Source: Branchiostoma floridae
Taxonomy: Eukaryota; Chordata; Leptocardii; Amphioxiformes; Branchiostomatidae
Direction of reading: 5' to 3'
Assembly (NCBI RefSeq): GCF_000003815.2
Contig: NC_049983.1
Location: 1,208,900 to 1,272,899, forward strand
Length of the DNA: 64,000 bases
Both the position numbers and the translations under genes were made by a program. The stretch's first letter is position 1. The number at the start of each line of letters is the position of its first letter. Below, in pieces: positions 48,101 through 56,715 of the stretch. The notes beneath the pieces are model-generated. The model ran no database searches, was not told the DNA's origin, and saw only the letters and a program-made list of their open reading frames with translations.

Positions 48101-51100
48101 GATTAAACAAACTTTAAGGTTTAAACAAACAAACAAACAAACACTATTGGCCATTTAAAGGGGTGTTCTGTCAACCAGTGGAAGAATAGCTCTTTAGTGA
48201 GCTCAGCTGGTTGGAGATCACTTTTACATTCTGTGAGATTTTAACAAGAAAAATGTTGAAAGAATTTTAATGATTCAGGTGTAAAAAATACATTTTTTTT
48301 CTATTTTCAGTTTATAGCCAACAACAGGAGCTTTTTGATTCACAACCTTGTAATTGTCTTGATTTTGTTTTCCATTGAACCACCTTGAATTGTACTCTTT
48401 GACTAATAAATCTTGGTTTAAAATCTCGGGTCAATTTAGATGTCAGTCCAGTCACTGAAGAAATACTGCAGATGTTGCCGAAAACATCTGTTTCTTGAGT
48501 TACTGTTTCCTTACATAGTACCTAGTAGGCAAATGTTGTAGCAACTTGTAGTAGTATTCAGCAACCTGTACTGATTTTAAGCATGACCTTTCTTTTTACA
48601 TGAATATCTAGGTGGTTAACTTCCAGTTTGACGGTGGCCAGACGGCTTCCTTCAACATGGTGGCCTTTACTCAGGAGATCTGTGAGCGACAGACCAGGAT
48701 CTCAGGAACCAAGGTAATTTTATATGTATAATTTGTGGAGTGTCGTGTAATGGCAGCGTGTTTGGCTTAGAACCAAATGATCCCGGGTTCTAATCCTGTC
48801 ATATCACCGACCATTTGCCATTGGGAAAGGCACTTTACATGACTTCTCATTTCAGTCAGGTGAAAATGAGTACCTAGCTCTCGTTTCGGGACCACCCCTC
48901 GGATTGGACATTTGATGGAGTCCCATGTTTGGTTAGAGACACACTTCAAGCACGTAAAGAACCCCACGGTTTTCAAGAAGTGTAAGGATCCTCTCCTGGG
49001 ATGGTGTAAGATGACAAAAATCATTCCGGGCAAATAGGCTAGAGTGTTATCCCGAGCAGCCTTCGTAACTTCTGCTTCGACTATCAAGTCAGTTATAATT
49101 AGTCAAGCTTGCTCAATGTTTCTGACATGGGGAGATGCTGCTACAGTGAGCATCATTTCAGTGTTGAGGAGAGATGCTGCTACAGTGAGCATTATTTTAG
49201 TGCTGAGAAGAGATGCTGCTACAGTGAGCATTATTTCAGTGCTGAGGAGAGATGCTGGTACAGTGAGCATTATTTCAGTGCTGAGGAGAGATGCTGGTAC
49301 AGTGAGCATCATTTCAGTGCTGAGGAGAGATGCTGCTTCAGTGAGCATCATTTCAGTGCAGATGAGAGATGCTGCTACTTTGAGCATTATTTCAGTGCTG
49401 AGGAGAGATGCTGCTACAGTGAGCATTATTTCAGTGCTGAGGAGAGATGCTGCTACAGTGAGCATTATTTCAGTGCTGAGGAGAGATGCTGCTACAGTGA
49501 GCATTATTTCAGTGCTGAGGAGAGATGCTGGTACAGTGAGCATCATTTCAGTGCTGAGGAGAGATGCTGCTTCAGTGAGCATCATTTCAGTGCAGAGGAG
49601 AGATGCTGCTACAGTGAGCATTATTTCAGTGCTGAGGAGAGATGCTGCTACAGTGAGCATTATTTCAGTGCTGAGGAGAGATGCTGCTACAGTGAGCATT
49701 AGCTCATTGCCGAGAAGTGGTCTATATGGTCTTGCACTAAGAAACGTTTTAAAAATTAAAGATTTTCCAGTAACTCAATTAACAGAAAATCTGGTTGGTA
49801 AATTACTAAATCATTCTTTATTCAATACAAAGGATCTACGTCCAGCTGATATTTCAATGACGTTCTGGTTTCAATGACTTTATGCCATCAGGGAAATAAT
49901 GACTCAGGTTCACTGGTGCTCTGCAGTTATAAGTGCCACAGATAACTAGCTAGAGCAAGCTTAGCTGTTGAAAATGAGTCTATGCTTGTTGTATTGCTCA
50001 TCTCATATTCCCATGTTGTATCCTTCCATCCAGGGTGAGCTACGCTGCTCCGGACCAGGCCCCGTGTATGTCTATGACTTCCTGACGCAGACGTCCACGG
50101 AGCATCGCTGTGCAGTGGCGCCCCCTAGCAGGATGGGTGATATGCACGGCGGTGCAGACTTCTTCCTCATGGATGCCTTTGTAAAGGCTGTACAGGTAAG
50201 GTTATATAAAGTGGGAAAAGATGAGAAGCAAACTTTAGAGCGTTGGAGAGGTTCATCACTTACGTATGTATCCAGTTACATGTACTATCAATTTTTTTTA
50301 CAACAGTGACTGTTTTAAAGGTACCGCAAAATTTTCGATGTCTGACAGCACATCTTGGTCACGGAGAATGGCCTAGTCTTGATCTCGCGAGAGAACACGA
50401 GACTAGGCCAAGCTTGCGTAGATCATCTGCCACCTCCCCCCAGGACTTGGGGAGCTCCAAATGAACCGCAATGAGGGTTAGGATATCCCCAAGTCCTACC
50501 TACCCCTTCTCCGTAAGATCTCCGTTTGATGTGTTAAAAAATTCCTATTTCCCCAGAACTATCGTAGAGTGGAATATGTTATCGCCAAACACAGTAGGGG
50601 CGTCTTCTCTGGATAGTTTTAAAGAACACTTGCAGATAGATGTGCAAAAGTTAGGTGTGACTAGTCATTCTGTGTAATATAACCAGCTGCTGCCGCGCCG
50701 CCTGCCTGCGAAGCTGGTGTGTTACGCCGAAGGGCGGTTATACCGGCTATATAGATACAGATACAGAAGCCTGGCCTTGTTTCTTCTTTTGTATTTTGTG
50801 ATATACTGTGTATTATGTGATATATTGTGTATTATGAGCATTTCTAAGGAAAGTTAGAACAAAATGTATATGAGCATCTATATGAGGCAACTATGGCATA
50901 ATATAGTTGCATTCATTGAACTGTCATGACAGATGAAGAACAAGAAGTACACACCAGCAAAAAAATATGATTCCCCTATCTAGAAACATACTTTCAAATT
51001 GTTCAACTGTATCGTAATATGTATCACTAGAGTTTGGGCCAGCCACCAGCCTAAAAATTACAAGAAAACGAAAGATAATAATAGGGTCGGTAGCTACCGA

Positions 51101-51661
51101 CCCTATTTTTTCTGGACTGAAACAGGAAACACAACATTTATATAGGCCTAACCATAATCCTCTAAGCCACAGGATGTCAGTGTTGACGGAGTATACTGAT
51201 ATGCGTTCCTACCACATACATTTATTTGCAGTACATTCAACAGCTTAATATGTAAGATAAAAACATCAAAACATTAACCTCTGGGATTGCCGACAACAGA
51301 GAGAAATTGAGGAAGCTTAAATCGTCTTCTCTGCCTCCAACCGAACTGTTTTCATCCCCAACTGTGCACCTAATGCTCTAATTCTAAATAACGATTTACC
51401 TCTAGCACTCCACCATCAGGCTATTTACCGTTGCCTACTGATAATCAAAGGAAGTCATTAATAATGAGTAGTAGATTTAACATGATTTTTGGTTTTAGAA
51501 AATTACATTATTTTGTGTCATCCTTTCAGAGCGGTGACCGGTCCGAGGTACTGACCGGACCACAGGACACCTTGCAGAGCCACCTGCTGGTGTTTGCTGC
51601 CGAGCAGGCTCGACTTCAGGACAAAGTCATGACTGTACACCTAGACGGCTCCTATAGCTAA
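38379..51661 (+). CDS. Gfo/Idh/MocA-family NAD(P)-dependent oxidoreductase
   Basis: Complete gene. Coding exons: 38379-38468, 39301-39385, 41660-41793, 43365-43472 (last of an 11-copy array from 42342), 43887-43943, 44428-44558, 45993-46047, 46572-46664, 47580-47714, 48612-48713, 50034-50195, 51530-51661; 427 residues. Rossmann start [14 protein letters not shown] with VVGVADP, then [11 protein letters not shown] and LLEKPMG, whose EKP Lys is the family's catalytic/cofactor lysine. The second domain has [29 protein letters not shown] and [12 protein letters not shown] with the His-Asp pair, a Cys-rich [17 protein letters not shown] segment, and [14 protein letters not shown]. It would act as a soluble dehydrogenase on a sugar-like substrate; the substrate cannot be read from sequence. 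Oddities: exon 3 lacks a GT donor at the expected place, exon 5 is amplified, exon 7 has a decayed duplicate, and the last exon end is triplicated. Confidence 0.9.
38766..39113. repeat. 17-bp minisatellite, about 20 copies
   Basis: The unit GCATGCCTATAGCTTCT (some TAGCCTCT) is repeated head to tail in oxidoreductase intron 2. No spacer structure, so not a CRISPR. Confidence 0.97.
39301..39385 (+). CDS. Oxidoreductase exon 3, non-canonical donor
   Basis: After CATTCTGCAG it reads [28 protein letters not shown]. The frame to exon 4 (AC TGG CAG) and the family pattern VFTDW require the exon to end at 39385, but the next bases are GATAAA, not GT. A fallback donor GTAACA after 39406 would keep frame and add seven residues (DKPHVTLY replacing D). 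Confidence 0.75.
39960..40217 (-). mobile_element. tRNA-derived SINE, copy 1
   Basis: The minus strand begins with a tRNA-like head, GGCGCAGTGGTAGCATATTC (A box) and GGTTGCGGGTTCGAATCC (B box), then the core CTTGGGAAAGGCACTTTACA followed by CGACTTTCCTCACT. The same core occurs at 48825 and 55255. The body may extend left to about 39800. Confidence 0.85.
40205..41000. repeat. Diverged tandem repeat around the second gap
   Basis: Units of about 100-200 bp share CAAAAATGGACT.TTCCA, AACACTTCCGCT(A/C)A, GAATTCGGAATCATCA and AAATCCCCCC. The array probably caused the assembly gap at 40559-40675. Confidence 0.6.
40559..40675. other. Assembly gap (117 N)
   Basis: A run of N inside a diverged tandem array in oxidoreductase intron 3. 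Reading frames crossing it are meaningless. Confidence 0.99.
41591..41650 (+). repeat. 20-bp repeat x 3 abutting a splice acceptor
   Basis: CAACTTATGCACACCTCCCG (second copy CAATTT) is repeated three times and ends 9 bp before the AG of exon 4. The intron's pyrimidine-rich 3' end is therefore itself tandemly copied. Confidence 0.95.
41660..41793 (+). CDS. Oxidoreductase exon 4: EKP motif
   Basis: Reads [44 protein letters not shown]; donor GTGCGT, phase 0. VIATPD and LLEKP are diagnostic of Gfo/Idh/MocA NAD-binding domains. Confidence 0.92.
41955..42205. repeat. CA-rich micro/minisatellite
   Basis: Mixture of (CA)n with GATACACA and GCAGATACACA words in oxidoreductase intron 4. The reading frames it creates on both strands are artefacts. 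Confidence 0.95.
42217..42300. mobile_element. Half copy of TIR family C
   Basis: CACCTTTATTCGTGGGGTAA, CCTAAATCTATTG and TTTCAAATTGCAAGATAT match the outer part of the elements at 44080 and 46088. Only one end is present. It lies directly upstream of the exon 5 array. Confidence 0.55.
42342..43472 (+). repeat. 11-copy acceptor-plus-exon array (oxidoreductase exon 5)
   Basis: Units start at 42342, 42444, 42546, 42648, 42750, 42852, 42954, 43056, 43161, 43263 and 43365; period 102 bp (one unit 105). Each unit holds exon text [20 protein letters not shown] plus SVCHV, then TATTGTTACTGTTGCTCCTTACAG-type intron end, so each copy has a full 3' splice site. Only the last copy continues to [11 protein letters not shown] and a donor (GTCAGA). 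The frame is open through all copies. Point differences (S/P, V/M, C/W, I/K, a TS insertion) mark individual units. Confidence 0.97.
43365..43472 (+). CDS. Oxidoreductase exon 5, terminal (functional) copy
   Basis: 108 nt, phase 0-0: [20 protein letters not shown], then [16 protein letters not shown]; donor AAG|GTCAGA. It joins directly to LLEKPMG and to [10 protein letters not shown] in the family's normal order. Confidence 0.9.
43887..43943 (+). CDS. Oxidoreductase exon 6
   Basis: 57 nt, phase 0-0, after [28 protein letters not shown]; donor GTGAGA. GxIGxxxHI is the family's transition into the substrate domain. Confidence 0.92.
44080..44300. mobile_element. TIR element family C, copy 1 (about 220 bp)
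   Basis: The left end GGTAACGCTAGTTCACATTT pairs with the right end AATAAAGGTGAACT...GTAAACGTTAC. GGGTAACATATAT pairs with ATATAGGTCCACCCC. It is related to 46088-46313. Confidence 0.7.
44428..44558 (+). CDS. Oxidoreductase exon 7: substrate-domain core
   Basis: Reads [43 protein letters not shown]; donor GTTAGA, phase 2. The K-S-C-H-D segment holds the conserved catalytic-pocket His-Asp. Confidence 0.92.
44822..45060 (-). mobile_element. Probable LINE 3' end
   Basis: AATAGTAATGCTTTATTTGC, then CAGAAGCATTTCGCAGCC resembles the TTTATTGCAC-type start of minus-strand LINE 3' ends at 19880 and 57140. Right limit unclear. Confidence 0.4.
45362..45452 (+). pseudogene. Decayed duplicate of oxidoreductase exon 7
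   Basis: RNWWKS in one frame, then a shift to [26 protein letters not shown] with donor-like AAG|GTTTGG. It matches [16 protein letters not shown]...[17 protein letters not shown] but has lost its first third and its frame. Upstream acceptor not seen. It may be a relic of a former alternative exon. Confidence 0.75.
45886..45930 (-). ncRNA. Degenerate hammerhead-like motif
   Basis: The minus strand reads TTGATGA, A, GGCTAC-AGACA-GTCGTC (five of six pairs), GAAA, then CGTTTACG. It has the same layout as 5035-5101, but the core C is T, so it is probably inactive. Confidence 0.4.
45993..46047 (+). CDS. Oxidoreductase exon 8
   Basis: 55 nt: [18 protein letters not shown] after a split Arg codon; donor GTAAGA. 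The VSSFGSL.HF strand is typical of the family's C-terminal sheet. Confidence 0.9.
46088..46313. mobile_element. TIR element family C, copy 2 (226 bp)
   Basis: The left end GTAACGGCAGTTCACCTTTC...CCTATATCCGTTG pairs with the right end CAACGGATAACGGTTACC...AAAGGTGAAGTACCGTTA. Oxidoreductase intron 8. Confidence 0.75.
46572..46664 (+). CDS. Oxidoreductase exon 9: Cys-rich segment
   Basis: 93 nt, phase 0-0: [31 protein letters not shown]; donor GTGACA. The RCLDC...CPYSAKKIY pattern occurs in animal and bacterial members of this subfamily as far as I recall. Confidence 0.9.
47580..47714 (+). CDS. Oxidoreductase exon 10
   Basis: 135 nt, phase 0-0: [45 protein letters not shown]; donor GTACAT. 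[18 protein letters not shown] is conserved in this subfamily. Confidence 0.92.
47884..48142 (+). mobile_element. SINE/LINE 3' portion with (AAAC)n tail
   Basis: Contains GCACGTAAAAGAATCCAACA, similar to the SINE body at 48950 (GCACGTAAAGAACCCCACGG), and ends TTTAAACAAACAAACAAAC. 5' truncated. Confidence 0.6.
48612..48713 (+). CDS. Oxidoreductase exon 11
   Basis: 102 nt, phase 0-0: [34 protein letters not shown]; donor GTAATT. The strand pair continues from VVSNQ of exon 10. Confidence 0.92.
48735..49035 (+). mobile_element. tRNA-derived SINE, copy 2
   Basis: A-box-like TGTCGTGTAATGGCAGCGTG, B-box-like GGGTTCTAATCC, then ATTGGGAAAGGCACTTTACA, followed by GACTTCTCATTTCAGTCAGG. It is the plus-strand counterpart of 39960-40217. 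Confidence 0.8.
49131..49702. repeat. 39-bp minisatellite, about 14.5 copies
   Basis: The unit starts GATGCTGCTACAGTGAGCAT and continues TATTTCAGTGCTGAGGAGA. Because 39 is a multiple of 3, several frames stay open on both strands for about 200 codons, but these are by-products. It lies in oxidoreductase intron 11. Confidence 0.97.
50034..50195 (+). CDS. Oxidoreductase exon 12
   Basis: 162 nt, phase 0-0: [19 protein letters not shown], then [20 protein letters not shown]; donor GTAAGG. The G-HGGADF.LM motif is conserved near the C-terminus in this subfamily. Confidence 0.92.
50318..50766 (+). pseudogene. LINE C-terminal and 3' end fragment
   Basis: Frames give SFPRT-type text: [32 protein letters not shown], a common tail of LINE ORF2 proteins, followed by GTTACGCCGAAGGGCGGTTA and a TAGATACAGATACAG tail. 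It is the same family as the solo end at 5996-6075. Confidence 0.75.
51080..51107. repeat. Perfect 28-bp palindrome
   Basis: AATAGGGTCGGTAG and its exact reverse complement directly adjacent (centre at 51093/51094), followed by a T-run. No loop. It lies in the last intron of the oxidoreductase. Confidence 0.95.
51530..51661 (+). CDS. Oxidoreductase exon 13: C-terminus
   Basis: After CCTTTCAG it reads [43 protein letters not shown] and TAA at 51659-51661. [11 protein letters not shown] is typical of the family's last helix. Confidence 0.93.
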   Translation, partial: SGDRSEVLTGPQDTLQSHLLVFAAEQARLQDKVMTVHLDGSYS

Positions 51662-51775
51662 ACACAAGTACAGGACAGAGTCATGAATGTACACCCAGAT
51701 GGTTCCTATAGCTAAACACAACTACAGGACAGAGTCATGACTGTACACCCAGATGGCTCCTATAGCTGAACTCCT
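51614..51775 (+). repeat. 54-bp tandem triplication of the coding 3' end
   Basis: The last 16 codons with stop (CAGGACAAAGTCATGACTGT...GGCTCCTATAGC-TAA) are copied twice more downstream at 51668 and 51722 (CAGGACAGAGTCATGA, TCCTATAGCTAAACACAA; the last copy ends TGA). The copies fall in the 3' UTR. Confidence 0.93.
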
Positions 51776-51779
51776 CTAA

Positions 51780-52860
51780 AAGCCGTTAAAAAGGGGGTAT
51801 CTCACTGGGCCATGTCTGTTTGCAAAAGAGAATTGTTCACAGTCACAAACATGTCGTCAGTTTCTTGCCAACAGGCTCCAACAGGCAACATTCGATTGCC
51901 CAAATTGGAAAATGTTTTTTTTTTTTAATCTAAAAATTGCAATTTGCAAAATGTCCCAAGTGTGCACAATTTATATGCCAACTAGTGTATCAAGGAGGTT
52001 GGGTGTGCCAAAAATGCGAAAAGGAACAAAAAGGAACGAAAAGTACCGAAAGTGCGAAAAGGAACGGGAACGAAAAGGAACGGAGTAAAGTGAAAATAAT
52101 CGATGAGAATATAACGGAATGGTCCTGTGAGCGGCAAATGCATATGAAAGGTGTTTTTTTTTTTCATTTTGCGGCTTGTTTCTCGAAATGCCTAGAGCCC
52201 TCAAGGCACCTTCATACCGAATTTAGACCATCATCATCATATCTTGCCAAATTTCAGATTATTTGACTTAAATGCGGTAACATACATGTAAGTGTCCAAA
52301 ACATAGTTCTTCTCTGGTAGAACGAAAGTGTATTTGGCAAGTAATTTTCACAAGTTTAGCCTTTTTATTATCTTTCCTCCCAAAAAAAGCAAAGAAATGT
52401 GAGAACAATAATTACTGTGGATTTCTGCCCTCCTACACACCGCTTAATATGTAAAATCTCCAAATACTACTCAGTGATGTATTTAGTATATCATATTTGA
52501 GAGATACTTAGATGTACGTCCAAACATTACGTTCGTTCAATACATCATAAATCCATTAAGTAGGGACTGGGGCTTTAAAAATTGGAAAAAGGGATGCTAA
52601 TGTCACCAAATGCCAAAGTGAACTCCAAAGTGAATTCCAATGTCCAAATAAGATGTGAAAGAACAAACATAAAAAAAACAACTGTTGTTCGTTATAGGTA
52701 TACTGTACTCTGTGCGTCATTTGTTTAACATTCTCAAACACTTAGATTTCATCTTGAAGGCATTTATTTTGTGATCAACCTTTTTTTTTATTCGCACGCT
52801 CGCATCAGTTTTGGGGTTTACAGTTTTGGGATGTTATATATCAAATCAACAAATCCTAAT
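51780..52860. other. Intergenic, convergent gene ends
   Basis: No gene recognised between the plus-strand oxidoreductase and the minus-strand gene at 53531. A GAACGAAAAG-type purine-rich stretch (52015-52085) and AT-rich text only. Confidence 0.4.
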
Positions 52861-52879
52861 CTTTAATTAGTCCTCGGGG

Positions 52880-53520
52880 ATTCTATGTAACAATCCCGGT
52901 CTATTTCTGTCTTAATTTGTACTAATTAGAAAGATCGCATATCAGCTTTATTAGCAAAACAAAAGATAGAATGCTGGCGCTGCGCAACGTTATCTGTTTT
53001 GTCTTCTACTAGCCTCCATAGCAGACTCTCTGGGGTATTTTTGTCGTCTTTTTTTAGCTCACAATACACTTTTGCTGGCCATTTGTTTTTCTACTGGGTC
53101 GCTGATTGCCGGCTGTCGCTCATTACCGGCCCAAGCGACCCAGTACAAAAAGAAATGGCCAGAAAAAATGTCTACTATGAGCCAAAACAAAAGGACAAAA
53201 AAGGCCCAAGAGAGCCTGCTGTGGAGGCTACGCGTCTACTAGGATATACATGAAGCATTTTGTCTGGAATGTTATACAACTGGTAAACAACTGTTACACA
53301 ATATTCATGTGATTTTGAATTGAGGAAAACCGTCTGGAACGTTACACAATTGCCACACAACCGTTACACAACCGTTTCTCAACCGTTGCACGAATGTTTT
53401 CGTAACATTGTATGCCTTGTAACACTATTATGTTCCATTTAATTTTATAAACAAAAAAGAGGATCCCAACCTACTGACACTACTTTTTGTAGGACTTGTG
53501 TAATCTTAAACACAACATTT
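52880..53520. repeat. 3' flank of the basic-protein gene, duplicated at 63451-64000
   Basis: CTATGTAACAATCCCGGTCT, then ACTAATTAGAAAGATCGCAT, TGGCGCTGCGC, GTTACACAAC.GTTACACAA blocks and CTACTGACACTACTTTTTGT all have counterparts in the same order at the right edge of the window. Confidence 0.8.
53010..53230. mobile_element. Hairpin MITE (221 bp), absent from the paralogous flank
   Basis: TAGCCTCCATAGCAGACTCT at the left pairs with AGAGAGCCTGCTGTGGAGGC-TA at the right, and the arms stay complementary almost to the centre (GCTGGCCATTT..., ACTGGGTCGCT). The duplicate flank at 63560-63575 runs through without it. Confidence 0.82.
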
Positions 53521-53530
53521 TCCCTACGCC

Positions 53531-55577
53531 CTACTGCTGCCCATATAGTTGCTTCTTCCGTCGTGATAACGGCAGAACACTTTGTATCAAGTTGCTAATG
53601 GTGTCGTCTCGTTCCGAGTTTTCTTCGTTTTCTTCGATCACATTTTCGAGCTTGTCCAAAGACGAAGTTGTAAATTTTGTCGACCCAATGCTCGCCCTTC
53701 TCGTTGGCGATGTTGCAGTTGAACCTGGCGACATAAACGAACCGTAGTTTGTGGTGGACAGAGACGGCAGGGAGCTTCTCCTGGCCCGAGAGTTAGCACT
53801 GGAGCTGGCCGGTGACAGGTAGGTGTTACGCCACGTTTGTTCTCCAGCATTCAAAGCAGGGAAGCCAACTTTTAACAAGTCAGTCGAAAGATTCGTGGAC
53901 GCCACGCTTGTTCTGCGCTGGATCTTAGCCGAAGTCTTCTTCTTTGTTTTCTTTTTCTGTTCGTTCCCATCGGCATTTTCTTGAGTGTCGCCTGCAAGTA
54001 CTACTCTGAGAGCCGCACCAGCTTTTAGTCTCGCTCTCTGGAAAACCTGATCCTGCTTTTCAACAGAAGATTCGTCCACGTTCAAGAGAGATGCGAGAAC
54101 TTTCGCGTCCATCCTTGGTCGGCGTACCAGTCTGGGTTTGACCCGCTCCTTGTTGTTTTCTTCGTTAGTGGATTTTGAATGACGTTTGTGATCGTGCTTC
54201 TTTTTATTCTTCGACGGCAACTTGTGCAGTGAAATGACATTGTCCTTTGTGGGTTCTAAATCACTGTTTCCTTCACATTTCACAGGAATATGGTACAAAG
54301 TCCGTTGTATGAAGGGATGCTCCGGTAAGGAGGTTGCTCGACTCTTAAACGGCTTGGTCTTAGAATCGAGTTTTATACTTCCTTGCTTTTGAGTAACGCC
54401 GTGGGGGTCTTGATACACGTCTGGGTATATTATACCTATGGCTGCATTTTTCTCCCTTTCCTTCGATTTCTTTGAAGACGTCGTGCGTAGGTATCCTTTT
54501 TGTAAGGGTGTCGTCGGTTGCACCTGTTGTCTCAAATTCTCCTTGTTGTTTATGTCCAGAATGCGTTTGTTTATGTTCTCTAGACGAGGCAACAGGTTAC
54601 TCTGTTCGCCCCTGAAATGTTAAGATAAATAATAAACGTTAAAAGCAGTCAGAAACTTTCTAATAGAAATATTTCAAAGAGCAAAGAAAATTACTATTTT
54701 ATGTTATTCTTTATTGCAGACAGTATCTGGCCCATAGTAAAAACTGACTTAAATATACGGACCTAAAATAAACTCAACAACGCAAAGACGTAAAATAACA
54801 TCACTCTGTATATACAGGCGTCTCCAGACGTATATGTTGTGGTATAGAAAGATGAATAATGGAATAAGAATTAATTCGAACATTGTAAAAGTCGATATAC
54901 AAAGGAAGAGGACTGTTTACACTATCTGAATTACAAACAATTCGCTGGCACTGCAGGAACTGAACTGCAGAATTGGCTAATTCATTATTAGGCGAAAACA
55001 ACAGTAGGCAATGTAACATTTGGATATGACTCTCGATCTAAATGTCTCGTCTGTCTATATCACTCAAGTATTTTTTCTTTTCTATTAGCTTTTGGGCGAG
55101 GACAATGTGGCACTTCACTCAAGTTTAGTAACTTATATTAACAGTGCCACATACACAGTACAGACAAAAGGTAAAGGTAGTCTTTCCTTCTGCCTCCCGA
55201 ACCGAAGTCAGGTACCCATTTTTACACCTGTATGAAGTGATGAAGGCCGTGTAAAATGCCTTTCCCGAGGGCACAACTCCGGGAGCACCGTGGGTATCGA
55301 GCTCAGAACCTCTCGGTACCAAGCCGAACGCTCTACCAGTTACGCCACACAAGACGCCACAAACTGAAATTCTACATTCACTGAAGTATTTTTCCATGTC
55401 GACCATTCCTTACCTGTCAGAGTTCCACGCGATACGTCTTTCATTCTCCAGCAGGTGCATTTCCAAGCCGTGCTGTTGTTTATCTCCTAGCATCTTTTGA
55501 CGGTAAGTCTTCATGTCCTTGTCTTCCATGGTATGCACCGCGTGAGTTTCTACGTCTTCTGCGAACCTGTTCTTCAT
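53531..55577 (-). CDS. Basic protein of unknown function (2 exons)
   Basis: Exon 1 55577-55414 reads MKNRFAEDVETHAVHTMEDK, DMKTYRQKMLGDKQQHGLEM, HLLENERRIAWNSD; donor GTAAGG, phase 2. Exon 2 54611-53531 after CATTTCAG continues RGEQSNLLPRLENINKRI and runs about 360 codons to a stop; 414 residues in total. The protein is Lys/Arg/Ser-rich with low-complexity stretches (KKSKEREK, EQKKKTKKKTSAK) and a more ordered block RRPRMDAKVLASLLNVDESS, followed by a Ser/Ala/Thr-rich tail and an acidic NVIEENEENSERD near the end. No known domain, signal peptide or membrane helix is seen. Flanking homology at 56.8, 61.6 and 63.5 kb implies a tandem family. The intron holds a SINE. Confidence 0.75.
55160..55365 (-). 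mobile_element. tRNA-derived SINE, copy 3
   Basis: The minus strand head TGGCGTAACTGGTAGAGCG (A box) and GAGGTTCTGAGCTCGATACC (B-box-like, degenerate), then CTCGGGAAAGGCATTTTACA. Lies in the intron of the basic-protein gene. Confidence 0.8.
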
Positions 55578-55757
55578 TTTTATGGTGTTATCCGAGATGC
55601 TTTCTTACGAAATGTTTTATACAACCCGCCCTCGTCCAGACACTATTCAAAATGCTATGCAGCTTTCTAGACTGCGACGATATAAGTTGCAGTTTATCTT
55701 ATCTTATTTATCTTTTCTACTTTGCATTTCCCAAGAGTATCAAACGGGATGTGTATT
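55578..55757 (-). promoter_or_regulatory. Upstream region of the basic-protein gene, duplicated
   Basis: Blocks TTATCCGAGATGCTTTCTTA, GTTTATCTTATCTTAT, CTACTTTGCATTTC and ACGGGATGTGTATTTTAA recur at 61690-61895, and the latter three at 56940-57015. It contains repeated TTATC (GATA-type) words. A promoter role is inferred from position. Confidence 0.45.
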
Positions 55758-56715
55758 TTAACCCTATTCAGACCGGGCTTTTTTGGTCATCCCTGGACCG
55801 GGGGGGGGGGCTTTTGAGGCCCTCCATTTCTAAGTCCTATAACTCTAAAACGACGTGCCGTAAGGCCACCAAATTTTTAGGACATGATTTCGACATAATA
55901 TCTGACAAGTATGTGACGTTTGACGTTACGTTGACGTAAGATGACGTAATTATGACGTCATCAATTTGATTACATTGGCCAAATCCATGAAAAATGGGTA
56001 TTCTCAGAAAACTTCAAGTTATGCTACAAAAATGTAACAACAAGTGCACATAACAGAATAATAATGTTTATTACGACTTGCGTTGCCAATAGCAACATCA
56101 ATGACGTCAATATGACGTCATAAAATGACGTCATGCACATCTAAGATACGAGTTGGGCTCCGCCATATTATATCCACCACCTTGAATTTTTAAAAATACT
56201 TTTTTTGCAACAAATAATCACAAAGGGCAGTGGAAATAGACTAAATTCATTCATTTAGATGGTTTTTGATGAAAAAATACCAGGTAGTTACAAATTTTAA
56301 CGGATAATTAGCTTGTTATTCTTGATCTGGCCATTCGGTCCGCCATCTTGGATTTCGGGCTGATGACGTCATCAAATTAGCATAATTTATGCATATATGA
56401 TTATGAAAGATATGCTGAATAATATAAGATTTTATTTATGTAACAAAATCGCAGTAATATAGCAAATAAATGTGGAAAATACATAGTTAGAACCAAAAAT
56501 AGTGATTTTTGGCAAAACTGCCTGTCAACAAACGGTTGCCATGGCAACAAGAAAAAATGGAAAATTTGTCAAACTTCGTGAAATTGTTGTCAACAATATT
56601 TTAGGAAAACTCAACAAATTTGGTGGCTTTAGCGTAAGCCGTTCTGGCGTTATAGGACATCGAAGTTAGCGCGGGCCTCAAAAGCCCCCCCCCCCCCCGG
56701 TCTGAATAGGGTTAA
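55758..56715. mobile_element. TTAA element family A, copy 3 (958 bp)
   Basis: TTAA|CCCTATTCAGACCGGGCT at the left and GGTCTGAATAGGG|TTAA at the right, with a G-run near the left end and a C-run near the right. Interior nearly identical to copy 2. It is inserted immediately upstream of the basic-protein gene. Confidence 0.92.

Noticed and set aside
49044-49877. 277-codon ORF (and about 200-codon ORFs in other frames) over the 39-bp repeat
   Set aside because: Several frames on both strands are open because the period is a multiple of 3; no start context or splice signals, and it lies inside an intron.
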